A stretch of 64,000 nt of DNA, taken from contig NC_084793.1 in the NCBI RefSeq assembly GCF_963169125.1, positions 230,766,360 through 230,830,359 of the forward strand, in the 5' to 3' direction. The notes under the pieces were generated by a model, which was not told the origin of the DNA, did not search any database, and saw only the letters and a program-made list of their open reading frames with translations. Source of the DNA: Humulus lupulus (Eukaryota > Streptophyta > Magnoliopsida > Rosales > Cannabaceae). The translations under genes were made by a program, and so were the position numbers. Shown here one piece after another: positions 43,247 through 54,560 of the stretch. The first letter of the stretch is position 1. Each line of letters opens with the position of its first letter.

Positions 43247-45562
43247 TGAGGTGTAACGCCCTGGATAGCCAAGACCGCTACATTGTGTACTTATAAAGGT
43301 GCAAGACTTGCTAATCAAGTCATTAATTTAAAAACGTGTCACTAAACATGTATGAGCTAGGGTTAAAAAGGTTTTGGTCTCAAAAGTTTCATTTCATATA
43401 AATAAGTAGTTATATACATGGGATCCCAAAAGAAATAGAGTTTAAAAGTTGGATTGCAGACTCTCCAAAATACAAACAACTGTCAGCCATACTAAGGCAA
43501 AAAGAACAATTTTTGGGTCTCGCGTCCCTACTTAAAACCTCAACCGTGGTGGCTGAGCAGCTGGCCATGTACATTCCGCTCACAGAGCTCTCCAAATCAA
43601 GGCTGATCAAGTTTACCCTTGCCTTTACTTGAACCACGTAGCACCCGTGAGCCAAGGCCCAGCAAGAAAACATAATGTGCAACACATACAATAATAACAG
43701 ATAATAAACTCACTAGGCATGAACTCTCATCATATAATCCACATTAATCATTCAACATATTTTTAGAATCAAGGATGCAATCAATCACTTATAACATTCA
43801 TATCACATAATAATCAGGGCCAACAACTTAGGCCGCACCCTCTGTTTATCCCACTGACTCCGGCCTGCTTAAGCCGAGCTCAGTGCATATTAAGCTGTCC
43901 TCGGCTACCAGTGGCCAAGCCGCACCCTGTGCGCTAGTGTAACCCTTGGCACCCTTAGGCCGTTGGTTCACTAAATAGCTTGCATGGCATAATACCATCT
44001 TTCCAAGCATACACAATAGGGAACCCTTAGTCCCATTACATAAATTCAACCAGGTGCAGTTTTCTTACCTTTGATCTTTGCGGTTTCGGATTACGAGCAA
44101 CGCTCCTCAAGCACAATCCGTTCTCGAGCCTAAGCTTTTATCACCTAGTCACAACCAAGGTGTAGGGTTCCATTAATATTCAAATAAGGGTTTCCGGATA
44201 CAAAACTAACTTCCGGGAATCCGAATTCCACCAAGCACGGTGGTGAAATCAATCCCGAGCACTCTAGCCTAGATTCCCGTGCTTTAAAACCCTAAACGTT
44301 CAAGTGCGCACCTAAGGGATGCGGCCCTTGAAGCTTAGCCACGACCCTGCCTTCAAAACAGAACCTAAGGCATCCCTGGAAGAAGACACGTGCCGCGACC
44401 CTTGCTATGGGCGCTGCGGCGCTCACCCCTGGCCGAGCCCTCCTGGCTCATCATTGTCCTAGGGCCGCAACGCTCTAGAACAGAGCCGCGGCCCTTCCAC
44501 TCGAACCCTGAAATCCCTCCATTTCCAAGCTTAAAACCTTACCCAAAATCACCCCAAAGTTCCCTGTTTCAACAACAATTAATCCCAACAATTTTACAAC
44601 AACTCTAACAGCACAATTCAACAGAAAAACCCAGCCTAAACTCATAGAAATATCATCTTCAATTTCTGAAACTCAAGAACTTCAAACACTAAAACCAGCC
44701 ATGCAAAACTCGAATTTAAACCTCTAAATCATGAATTATAACTTACCTCTTCACCTGAACTCCTTTTCTAAGCAAATCCTTGTTAATTCCCAAGTTTTCC
44801 AGCTCCAATTCAACCTTAAACATCAATATCACAATCACCTCATTACTCAGCCAAAAGCTCAAAGTTCTAACTTCAAAACACAATTTAATTCTTACCTTAG
44901 CCTTGAATCAATGTTCCCTGACTAATCCTTGAGCTAGCCTTTAATCTCCCCTCTGAATTCCTCTAAGATCCCAGCTTAAATTCCAGCAAATTCCTCTGTT
45001 TTCTTCTTATGTTTTTCCTTGAGAGAGAATAGAGCTAAGAAGGAGAAAGGGTCAGTTTAATTTTCTGTCTACTGTTTTCCTTAAGCTTTAGCCTAATCTT
45101 ATCCCATTAAGTCAATCCCGAGGCTCGGGGTGCCAGAAACGTCCCCGAGGGCAAAACGGTAAAATCCCCCAATATTCCCACCTAGACTTCCTAACTTCAA
45201 ATATATCTCCATATATTTATTTTCATAACCCGATAGTCTAAATAACTACCCGATACCTAAAATACCCCTGACTTATCAAAAGTCAACTGCTAAGCCCCAT
45301 TGTGACCTTTCCCCGCTATCTAGCCCTAGGATCGCCTCGAGTCGTGCTCTGCAAGCCTACTCACATAATAATGTGGTTCTCACAAATACCATATATATAT
45401 ATCACATTAACATCAATATAGTCATACAAGCATTATTAATCATATAATTATGAATTTAAGTAAATAAAGTCATTCAAATCACATTTAACCCAATAATGCC
45501 CTCCCGGCGCACTAATCAAGGCCCTTCAGCCTCATTAGCGAATTTGGGGTCGTTACATGAGG
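43247..45562 (-). mobile_element. Solo LTR K2, TSD tgagg
   Basis: The LTR spans 43252-45557 (2,306 bp), TGTAACGCCC...GGTCGTTACA, with exact tgagg at 43247-43251 and 45558-45562. It is the reverse-orientation relative of K1. It contains GC-rich blocks (44280-44520) within otherwise AT-rich DNA. No gene is seen. Confidence 0.92.
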
Positions 45563-46584
45563 TTACTATGAACTCCTATATATGTCATCTGATCCTTTGA
45601 TTCATGCATTAATGTTTGTCAGAATGATCATGCTGAGAACAATTGTTTTGGGGACTCAATGATATATATGGCTGGGGACATAGTTTAACAGATATGGAAT
45701 CTATATCTTCTTGTAGATTGAATAATGGTTCCCTATTGTGTTGACTTTTAGAACTGTAAAGGTTATGAGCGATCACGTCACAAACTTGTTTTGACACAAC
45801 CTTCATTAGTAAAGTCAATGGTACACTAGGAGCTAGATATAGTTAAAAGGGTAAAACGATAATTTTATTCCCTTTTAATTATGAACCATTAATAGAGAAT
45901 TAACATTGTATGTAACGATTATATCAATGGACACTTTATTCTTTAATAAAGTACTCTGTAAATATGTCTATAATTATTAAGAGTTCAATCCCATATTTAT
46001 AGGGGAGTAATCATGAGATTAATAAAAATAATTATTTAAACAAAGAGATATGATTAATAATCTAATATTCATTGGAGCATTAAATTATAAGTCCATAGGT
46101 CCCCAATGTGGCTCTAACAACATCATATCAATGTAAGAGTTGATACAAGGGTAAATCTGTAATTTGAAAATTTGAGAAGAACTTTATTCTTCAGGTCAAA
46201 TATAAAATTATATGATAATTGAGGTTGAATAATTAATTATTAAAATTTGAAAATATATTTATTTATTTAAATATAGAATTTTTGAAATATATATAATAAT
46301 AATTAAATTAATTTTTGAAATTAATTATTTTACTTGAGTGGGAGAAAATAAAAATGCTAAGTCAAAATAGTTTTGATTTATTGATTTTAAAATGATGATG
46401 ATAATGATGTTCATTAATTTGAATTTTGAATTTTGATTTAAAATTTAAATTTGAATTATGGTTGTGATCTTTTCCTTAAAAAGATGATACCATATTTTGT
46501 GGGAATGATTTATTTAAATAAATAAATAAAAGAAAATAGAAAAAATACAATATTTCCTGAATGGGAATAGTGTTATACGCATGA

Positions 46585-46623
46585 CACAGTCTAAGGACTG
46601 TGCCACAGTCTAAGGACTGTGCC
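46585..46623. repeat. 19-bp direct repeat, each unit a hairpin
   Basis: Two head-to-tail units of cacagtctaaggactgtgc. Each unit is self-complementary (cacagtc/gactgtg with a 4-nt loop). Confidence 0.85.
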
Positions 46624-47149
46624 ATACGTGTATATGATACTGATAAAGTATCAATATTGCTTTTTTTATTTAATTAATTAATTAATAATTTGAAAATAGA
46701 TTTGTTCAAATTTGGTAAGTTAGATATTACATAAATCAATTCCTATCACCATTATGATTGTATTATTATTATGAATAATAATATAATATATATAATCTAT
46801 ATATATATATACATATATTATGTGATAATAAGAGAATAACAATGGTGATTTAGAAGAGTTTCAGAAAATTGTCAGACAAGAAATTCTTCATCTTCTTCTC
46901 TTATAATTCCAACATTTCTCAAGTCATAATCCAAGTACTCACGTGTTGAGATAAACATGTGGTTTCTAAATTACAAACCCTTGTTCTCTATGTGTCCACC
47001 CACATCTTGAGGTGTAGAGAACACTCAGTAAGATTGGGGTCTGAGCACCCAAAGCGTTGGATAGGAAGATCGTTATTTATACAAAAATAATTAAGGACAC
47101 TTGATAGGCTTCAAGAGGTAAATATTTATCTCCTTAAATATTTGTATAC

Positions 47150-47260
47150 GGGTACATATAATATATAAGTGTGTGTGTATATACATATATATATGTATGC
47201 GTGTATATCTATATATATACATGTATGGGTGTGTATATATATATGTTGCATGATTAATGA
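47150..47260. repeat. TA/GT dinucleotide-rich tract
   Basis: Repeated tatatatat, gtgtgt and atgtat runs in the 3' part of C. The same tract appears reversed at 62790-62851. Confidence 0.8.
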
Positions 47261-47398
47261 TATTGCATATTAATGGTTCCTATATATATTCTTGAACATA
47301 TAAATTGTTTATATGAGAGGTGGAAAAGTTTTCTTGTTTACCAACTGAGCCCACCATGTTATTTCCCTGAGCATTCTGAATGTTTTTCCAACAACCCC

Positions 47399-48416
47399 CA
47401 CTAGAAACTTTCCTGGTTATGGAAGTGGACACCCACTCCCAAGAATATCTGAAGAGAAAACCCCACGGACTGAGGAACATCCTAGACGGACTGACAAGCG
47501 ACCCATGAATGATGAACAAACCCCAGATGAAGGGAGTGCCACCACGACCCCTGAGATCCTAGTCACAGCTCGCGAAAACCTCGTCAGGATTACTATGATA
47601 CAACGAGGTATGTCCCCATGGTGGAGCTGGAGAATTAGCGACTACGAGAATGGCTGGCTAAGGAAACCTGTTTGAATGAGGAAATGGCTAGAAGGGTTGC
47701 CGAAGTTGAGATAGCCCCCAAGAGAGCTAGGGGACGACCCCGAGGAAGCACTGTAGCGCGGATGGCCAAGCAAAGAGCTCGCCATGCCCAAACAGGAGGA
47801 ACTGCTGCAAACCATGGAGTTAACCAGCAAGGGACTTCATCTCAAAATCAATAACCAAGCTAGAGAAGTGCCTGTAGACACTGGAATAATCGAGCTACTT
47901 AAAGAATAACTCAAAGAAACAGCCAAAACCTGTGAGGCCATCTCGAAACAATGAGAGACCCCACTGTCTCTAATTTGGCATCCTCCATCACCAATAAGGC
48001 ATCCATTGCCAGCTCGGGACATCCCACAAAATAGGGAAACTATTCAGAAAGGAAGACATGCTAAGAATACCACAAAGGCCAGCTCAGAGCACGAGGAGTG
48101 CCAATGCGGATATAAATCCCAGACATGGACATGGACAAAGAAGTGGTCATGAAGCTCCTTTAAGAGCAAAACAAGGAACTAGACAGATGGGGCAGCCTTA
48201 ACAAACAGTAAGTTACAAGTCTAGGTCCCATGCCACTAGGATAAGAATAACATGTCGAGAACCCACCTCAGATGAATGCTCAACAAGAACAACAACAATG
48301 AACTATGAGTTTTGTTAAGTATAGTTACTGAACCAATAGCCAAGATGTGAGCAGGTCCGTGAGAGTATATAACACCTAATCAAGATACTACAACAACTAT
48401 CCAAATGATGTTCATG
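47399..48416 (+). pseudogene. Gag of element M, N-terminal part
   Basis: Continues from 42811. The first frame runs to a stop at 47673 (NFPGYGSGHPLPRISEE...). A shifted frame, 47672-47854, carries EEMARRVAEVEIAPKRARGR followed by PRGSTV, which includes an AT-hook-like RGRP core. The sequence then decays to a Gln/Asn-rich region up to the N insertion at 48422. A Tat-like gag with a charged N-terminal coiled coil is the best reading. Multiple stops. Confidence 0.65.
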
Positions 48417-48421
48417 ACCTT

Positions 48422-49883
48422 TGTTGACGGTGAGAACTCATCAACGATGTTAGGTCAGAAAACTCAAACATTAGTAAGAAAAAATCTTAGAATTTACTTG
48501 AGCAAAAATAACTACAAAACAACAATGGATTAAAAACTCGTATATTGCTTAATAGCCTAAGTATACAATGAATATTCCAGCCCCTTTGTTTGACGAGTGA
48601 AGATATATTTATAGTGGAGCTCTAATGGCTCTTGATACATTGTGGTCCTGGGGGATCATATAGTACATGGGTACATCGTCAGTGTGGTGGCATAGGTAGT
48701 AGTGGTGCAGAAGGTCGTGGTGTTGGCTATGTTACATGGTCAGAGTCCTGCAAAAATCTTTTGGCCTTGCTCCATGTTGTACTTCCACCACTTGTCTGGT
48801 ACGAACATCAGAGGTGTGATGGGGGAGTCCTTTCCATGTACCATTCTTGTACTGCCACTACTTGTCTGGCACGAACACCATATCCGTGCTTTGTCTTCTT
48901 TTGGTTGATACTTATGTTCCGTACCCTTACGTGTTCCATGTGCCCTGTAGATGTTTTCACCTTTCCAAGATGTGCCTGTGCTTCGAGTCGCTATATATTA
49001 TGCTAAGTCTCAGACTACTTGTGGCCTTGGTAGATATACATATGTGAGGCGCGCCCCGCTGGTGACACTTACCCCAGAAGATAGGGCAGGGCCTCGTTAG
49101 CAAGGTGCACATCCCTAGGAGGTTCGGGAAGCAAATGCCTCATGGGATGGCCTATGAGAGCGAGGCACGGCACCAGGTGCAAGGGTGGGCCTTGCTAGAT
49201 CCTAGGTATGAGGTAGGCATGTGCTACGTGAGGCCTTCGACATGAGGCCAGGTGGATGGAACCTCTACGCGAGGCACGAAATCACGCGCGAGGGGCACCT
49301 TGCGAGATCATAGGCAAGAGGTAGCCGTGTGTCGTGCGGATCCAAGCAGCTGGAGCCTCCGCGTGAGGCATGACATCAGGCGCGAGGGGAACTTCATGAG
49401 ATCCTATGTGGAAGGTGGGGATTTTTCATGCGAGGGACTAGTCAGGCGTGTGCCATGCAGATCCATGCTTCTGGAGCCTTCACATGAGGCGTGACATCAG
49501 GTGCGAGGGGCACTTTCCGAGATCCTAGGCAGAAGGCGAGCATATGTCGTGCGAGGCACTAGTCAATCATGTAAGGCAAGTAGGCCTCGCAGAGGCTCGA
49601 GGTGAGGTGGCCTCGTGGAGGCATGGGGCGAGATGGCCTCGTGGAGGTGCGAGACAAAGCGGTTCTTGCAAGGCACATGGCCAAATGACCTCGCAGGGGC
49701 GCGAGGCAAGGTGGGCTCACAAAAGGCGCAGGGCGAGATGGTCTCGTGGAGGCACAAGGTGTTAGGTGACCTCATGAAAGGTGCACTTGGTGCCGGATTA
49801 TACTCTTTTGTTTCCTATGCTTATTTGATGCCTTCGGGGACATGTAACAAAGGTTCTTGTAGACTTTTTTTGTGCCATCTTTA
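48422..49883 (-). repeat. 3' LTR of element N
   Basis: About 1,460 bp, partner of 53139-54555. AT-rich first third, then a very G-rich repeat zone (49080-49780). The end is placed by alignment with the other LTR. Confidence 0.78.
49080..49780. repeat. G-rich minisatellite-like zone in the N LTR
   Basis: Two repeat types. Longer irregular units of roughly 90-130 bp are built on gacatcaggcgcgaggggcact...gagatcctaggc. Short units of about 25 bp are built on gatggcctcgtggaggcgcgagg. The partner LTR has the same zone at 53790-54440. It gives misleading ORFs on both strands; I do not call them genes. Confidence 0.8.
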
Positions 49884-51540
49884 AGACATGCATGGTATAA
49901 GTGTGTTTCTTTGCTTATGAGATAAGGAAAAGCATACTTCATGAGTGGTGATCCTCAAGACTTCTTTGAAGTTTAATTAACACCAATCATTCATTTGTAC
50001 AGATCCCGCTAGTGTCATTGTTGTACAAAACATCGGGCTGCAGGAAGGAGCTTGAGGCCCACTACTCGAAAGGGCCAAAGAAGTATCTTCTAGACAAGGT
50101 GGGCTCTCGTGTGGTGCTCTTAAGATGTTCGCCTGGGTGGTTTATGTGTATCTAGTGCTTGTTATATTTCAGAGTGAAAAGTTCTTTAACAATTCTTTCT
50201 TATGGTCCTTTTGTCTTGTTGGCTTCCTCTTCACTATCAAAGCAGTAGGTCGACTCGACCGCGAAGTCTACTAGTACCTGCTCGTTGAAGAAACACACTT
50301 GGTGTCTTGTTTGTTGTTTCATGCTCATTGGAGGAGAATTTGAGCTCCTCTTATGTATGGACGTTGATTTATTTTAAGGATGTGTTGACCCTTTGGGTAT
50401 CTCCCATCCTCTTTTTTTTTTGTATTCGTCAAGTGTGCGCTTTTGAATTTTTATTTTTGATCGAGAAGCATCCTTCTCATTACTATGCATAGTACTATTT
50501 TTGCAAAAGCCTTCTTCTAGACCATTTTTGCAAGTGTCTTCTTTGAGACCATTTTCGCAAGCATCTTCTTTGAGACCCTTTTCGAGCTAGGTGATTTTGG
50601 TTGACCTAGGATTATTATGAGGACCTTTTTTGGTCCTTGATGTGATCTCCCCTTTGGTTGGGACCCTTATAGGGAGATGGTCCTTGTGAAGCCTCGCAAG
50701 TGCCTATTTTCAAAGCCCTTTTATTGATTACGAGTGATTTTTTCAAAGACCTCCTCTAGGGCCTTTTCTCCCCAGGTTAGGTGACTTGGTTAATCTAGAC
50801 TTAAGGATCTCTTTGGGCTCCCCTTTTGTCTTCTACAAAGCAGTCCCTTTGTAGGGTGGGTGTGTTTGTGAGGAAGTCACTTTTGAGGTACCTTTTGACT
50901 TTCTTAGACTCTATAAGGGTAGCTATTCCTTATAGATTCAAATGTTATCTTATAAGGTTCACCATTCATATATATATATATATATATATTATAAGTATTT
51001 TTATATATATCTCACGAGGTGAGGCACATGTTTCGCACATGGCCAGACGCCTATTGAGGCTCTCTAGGCTAGGCACCTATTGAGGCTCATGAGTCTTGCA
51101 TATATTTTGCACAAGGCCAGGCACCCAATGAGGTTGGGTATAATACCTCTCAAGTGGTTGATGGGATCTATCTTTCCAAGCACTTTGTTTTTCATTATTT
51201 TCTATAGGTTTTGACAATTTCAATTAACAATGGCAGTATATCATCACATAAGTGTCCTTAGAGATGAGAGATATAATATATAAGATAGGTGCTTGAAATC
51301 AACGATAGTAGGCAATGTGCAAAGGTAGGCACAATTTCATTGCCATGTTACATCCTGGGGTAAACTAGGTGACCTCTTCGACTCCTACCAAGATAAATTA
51401 CATCTACGGGAGGCCAACTATGGTGAAACTTTTGATTTTCTGTGCGGCATAACTCAAATAAAGAAAAACTACTACTACTTTGTGGTGGCCAATTGAGGTG
51501 ATTTCTTTGGTTCGTAAGCGACACCAAATAAAGAGAGTCT
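49884..51540. other. Non-coding internal region of N
   Basis: No pol homology. Contains a three-unit repeat of about 32 bp at 50490-50590 (agaccatttttgcaag(t/c)(g/a)tcttcttt), a TA run at 50970-50990 and a segment (51010-51140) with aggcacctattgaggct repeats. Transcribed leader or spacer DNA of a non-autonomous element is likely. Confidence 0.6.
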
Positions 51541-51559
51541 TATCGGAGGTTACCCTTGA

Positions 51560-53070
51560 TGAATTCCACTAGCTTTTTCTTGAAGTCTTCTTCCTATCTT
51601 CAACTTGATCAGCGACTTCTCTATCACAATGATCTCTTCTATGCACAGTCTCTGAACGTATTGGTAGAAGGGGATTCAGAAGAAGGTTTGCTTCCTTCAG
51701 CATGCAAGTTTTCATGTCCCTCTTCCACACGTACATACTTATGTGCTCTTTTGAAGAAGTCATCTAAGTTTGTGACCTCGCTCTTGAGCATGTTATCCCA
51801 TAACTTGCTTCTTGGACGAATTCCAGCTGTGATAGCCATCTTGAGCTTTGCTTTAGTTGAACTTCCCACCTTAGCTGCTTCTATATTGAACATGTGGATA
51901 TAGCTCTTCAGGCTTTCACTTTCGCCTTGTTTTATGTTAGCAAGGCTGGTACTTGGCATAACATAATCACGGACCACGTGATACTGTTGAAGAAATTCAC
52001 CAGAGAACTACTGCCATGACCTAATTGTTCCTGGCCTTAACCTCTAGAACCACTTGTACGCAACTCCTTTGAGTGTAACGATAAAACAATGGCACCTTGC
52101 CCTATTGTTGACCTCCTTTAACTTCATCAAGTCATTGAAGGCGTCTAAGTGATACTTAGAGTCTGTAGTGCCCTCGTATGCAGTCATGCGAGGCTCCTTA
52201 AAGTTGGCAGGGAGTTGCTCAACCTGAATTTCTCTTGTGAAGGGTGACTTATAGTCAAACTCATAATGTCCTCCGTGCCCCCCAGATGCAGTGACCATCT
52301 TGCTTCAGATTCTTTGGATTTCAGTGTCTAGTTCCCTTCTCCTTTTATTTAAGGAGTCTCCTAGGTCCTTAGGGAGAACCCTTGCTTTGGTTGTATCCTC
52401 CGGGGGAGCTGTTGGGGGTGCGATTTTACCTTAGAACCTCTATGGTTAAGCTTTTCCCTTAAGTTGGGTGGAGCTCTTTTGGAGGCGGTCTTGGGTTCGC
52501 ACCTCTCGTTGATGGGGTTTGCGTCAGGTTGAAACATTGGCATATAATCTTCCTTGCGTCTTAGGCGAGGGGTGTCACTAGTAGAGAGTTGTATTTTACC
52601 ACCGTCCACGGGTATGGTGGTTTTTCCTCGTACATGTTCCATCTCTTTATGCTTAGAGATGGGAGCATCAGACTTTCCGTGTAACATGTCATTGAGTACC
52701 TCTTGCATGTTATCCACAATGGTCTGCAACCTTTGGTTTTTCAAGTGCAGGTCACGTATTTCATCTTTGTAGCGACGAGTTTGAGAACTTGAACTCACAC
52801 AGTGTACTCGTGGAATTGGGGCCACTGGGGACCATGGCTGAGGGTGAGTTGCACGACCCTTTTTGGAGTGGTGGCATCTGCTGCAGGGTTTAGTGTAGGA
52901 TGAATGGCAAGGGATGATACTTCTTCCTCTTCACCATTGTCTCTGGGTAGCCTCGACGCAACTCCATTCATCGCCAGGGGAGGATCCGTCATGGACGCCC
53001 TTAGCTGGGTTTCGTCTAGGTGAACCTCCACTTCTTGGTGGTCTTGTATGCGTTTTGAACGCCTTGGCAT
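51560..53070 (-). pseudogene. Gag of element N
   Basis: Starts with MPRRSKRIQD at 53070. A second frame at 52825-52361 holds a coiled coil (KDEIRDLHLKNQRLQTIVDN). The third, 52298-52044, has the Tat-type capsid start SPFTREIQVEQLPANFKEPR and FIVTLKGVAYKWF. The fourth, 51977-51639, has STSLANIKQGESESLKSYI and AHKYVRVEEG. The order and spacing match a Tat-like Gag of about 480 residues; three stops or frameshifts separate the parts. No protease follows. If this family moves, it would need another element's Pol. Confidence 0.8.
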
Positions 53071-53114
53071 GTTTCCTTAATGAAATTAATGGAGGAACTA
53101 CATTTTGTTTGTTG

Positions 53115-53138
53115 TTTTTCCCACAGACGATGCCACAC
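53115..53138 (-). other. Primer-binding site of element N
   Basis: The minus strand reads TGGCATCGTCTGTGGGAA two or three bases after the 5' LTR. It is close to the TGGCGCCGTCTGTGGGAA-type primer sites seen in plant gypsy elements. Confidence 0.7.
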
Positions 53139-54555
53139 TATTGACGGTGAGAACTCGTCAACGATGTTAGGTCAGAAAACTCAAACCTTAGTAAAAATAA
53201 ATCTTAGAAAGAACTTAGAATTAACTTGAGGAAAAATAACTATAGAACAACAATGGAGTAAAAACTCATATATTGCTTAATAGCCTGAGTATACAATGAA
53301 TTTTCCAACCCCTTTGTTTGAGGGGTGAGGATCTATTTATAGTGGAGCTATAATGGTTCCTGATACATTGTGGTCTTGGGGGACCATATAGTAAATGGGT
53401 ACATCGTCAGTGTGGTGGCATAGGTAGTAGTGGTGTAGAAGGTCATGGTGTCGGCTCTGGTACATGGTCAGAGTCCTGCAAAAACCTCATGGTCTTATTC
53501 CACCTCTTGTCTGGTACGAACATTAGAGGCGTGCTAAGGGAGTCCTTGACATGTACCATTCTTGTACTACCACTACTTGTCTATCATGGACATCATATAT
53601 GTGCTTTGTCTTCTTTTGGTTGATACTTATGTTCTGTACCCATACGTGTTCCATGTGCCCCATAGATGTTTTCACCTTTCCAAGATGTGCCTGTGCTTTG
53701 AGCACTTTATATTCTGCTAAGTATCAGACTACTTGTGGCCTTGGTGGATATACATATGAGAGGTGCGCCTCGCTGGTGACACTCACCTCAGAAGATAGGG
53801 CATGGCCTCGTTAGCAAGGTGCACATCTCCAAGAGGTTTGGGAAGAAAAGGCCTCACTTGATGGCCTATGAGAGTGAGGCTCAGTACCAGGTGCAAGGGC
53901 GGGCCTCACAAGATCCTAGGTATGAGGTAGGAATGTGCTACATGAGGCCTTTAGTGCGAGGCTAGGTGGTTGGAGCCTCTGTCCGAGGTGCGACATTAGA
54001 CGCGAGGGGCACCTCACGAGATCTTAGGCATGAGGCAAGCATGTGCCGCGTGGATCTAGATGGCTGGACCCTTCGCGCGAGGGGCACTTTGTGAGATCTT
54101 AGGCAGAAGGCGGGCATGTGTCGCACGAGGCACTGGTCAGGCATGTGTTGCACAGATCTAGGCGGCTAGAGCCTTCGCGCGAGGTGTGACATCAGGCCTA
54201 AGGGGAACTTTGTGAGATCCTAGGCGGAAGGCTGGCATGTGTCGCGCGAGGTGCTGGTCAGGCGTGTAACGAAAGTAGGCCTCGCAGAGGCACGAGGCAA
54301 GATGGCCTCACAGAGGCATGAGACAAAGCGGTTTGTGCGTGGCACATGGCCAAACGCCCTCACAGGGGCGCGAGACGAGGCGGCCTCGTGAAGGTGCATG
54401 GCGAGATGGACTCGCAGAGGCGTAAGGTGTTAGGTGACCTTACTCAAGGTGCGCTTGGTGCCGGATTATACTCTTTTTGTTTCCTATGCTTATCTGATGC
54501 CTTTGGGGACATGTAATGAAGGTCCTTTAAGGGTGGGAATTTTTTTGCGTCCTTA
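53139..54555 (-). repeat. 5' LTR of element N
   Basis: About 1,417 bp, with a minus-strand TATAAATA at 53334-53341 and the G-rich repeat zone at 53790-54440. The start reads TATTGACGG instead of TGTTGACGG. Confidence 0.78.
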
Positions 54556-54560
54556 ACCTT

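Larger units (their letters stand above)
42807..47398 (+). mobile_element. Solo LTR C (holds K2), TSD acccc
   Basis: The insert is 42812-47393, starting TATTGGAAATAATGCCC and ending CCAACA, with acccc at 42807-42811 and 47394-47398. It is the same family as A and B. Without K2 it is about 2.27 kb. It has no coding sequence. Long TA/GT dinucleotide runs lie near 46770-46820 and 47160-47250. It sits four codons into the gag of M. Confidence 0.9.
48417..54560 (-). mobile_element. Element N: gag-only gypsy-type element, TSD acctt
   Basis: The element is 48422-54555. LTRs start TGTTGACGG (48422) and TATTGACGG (53139). Flanking acctt at 48417-48421 and 54556-54560 rejoins M's gag. It is minus strand: 5' LTR on the right, primer site, gag (53070-51560), then about 1.6 kb of non-coding DNA and the 3' LTR. 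No pol is found. The LTRs appear to end in TTTA/CTTA rather than CA, so the right boundary rests on the duplication. Confidence 0.8.

Noticed and set aside
43846..44049. Possible tRNA or other structured RNA in K2
   Set aside because: I could not fold a cloverleaf or find A and B box sequences in the right spacing.
44390..44608. Pro/Arg-rich ORF in K2
   Set aside because: GC-rich LTR block; reverse orientation of the same region in K1 does not keep the frame.
46730..47260. Possible origin or matrix-attachment region in TA-rich DNA
   Set aside because: Only base composition supports it; the tract is part of the C-family LTR and recurs in another copy.
48632..49884. Plus- and minus-strand ORFs of 60-124 codons in the N LTR
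   Set aside because: Low-complexity products of the repeat zone, not conserved in frame between the two LTR copies.
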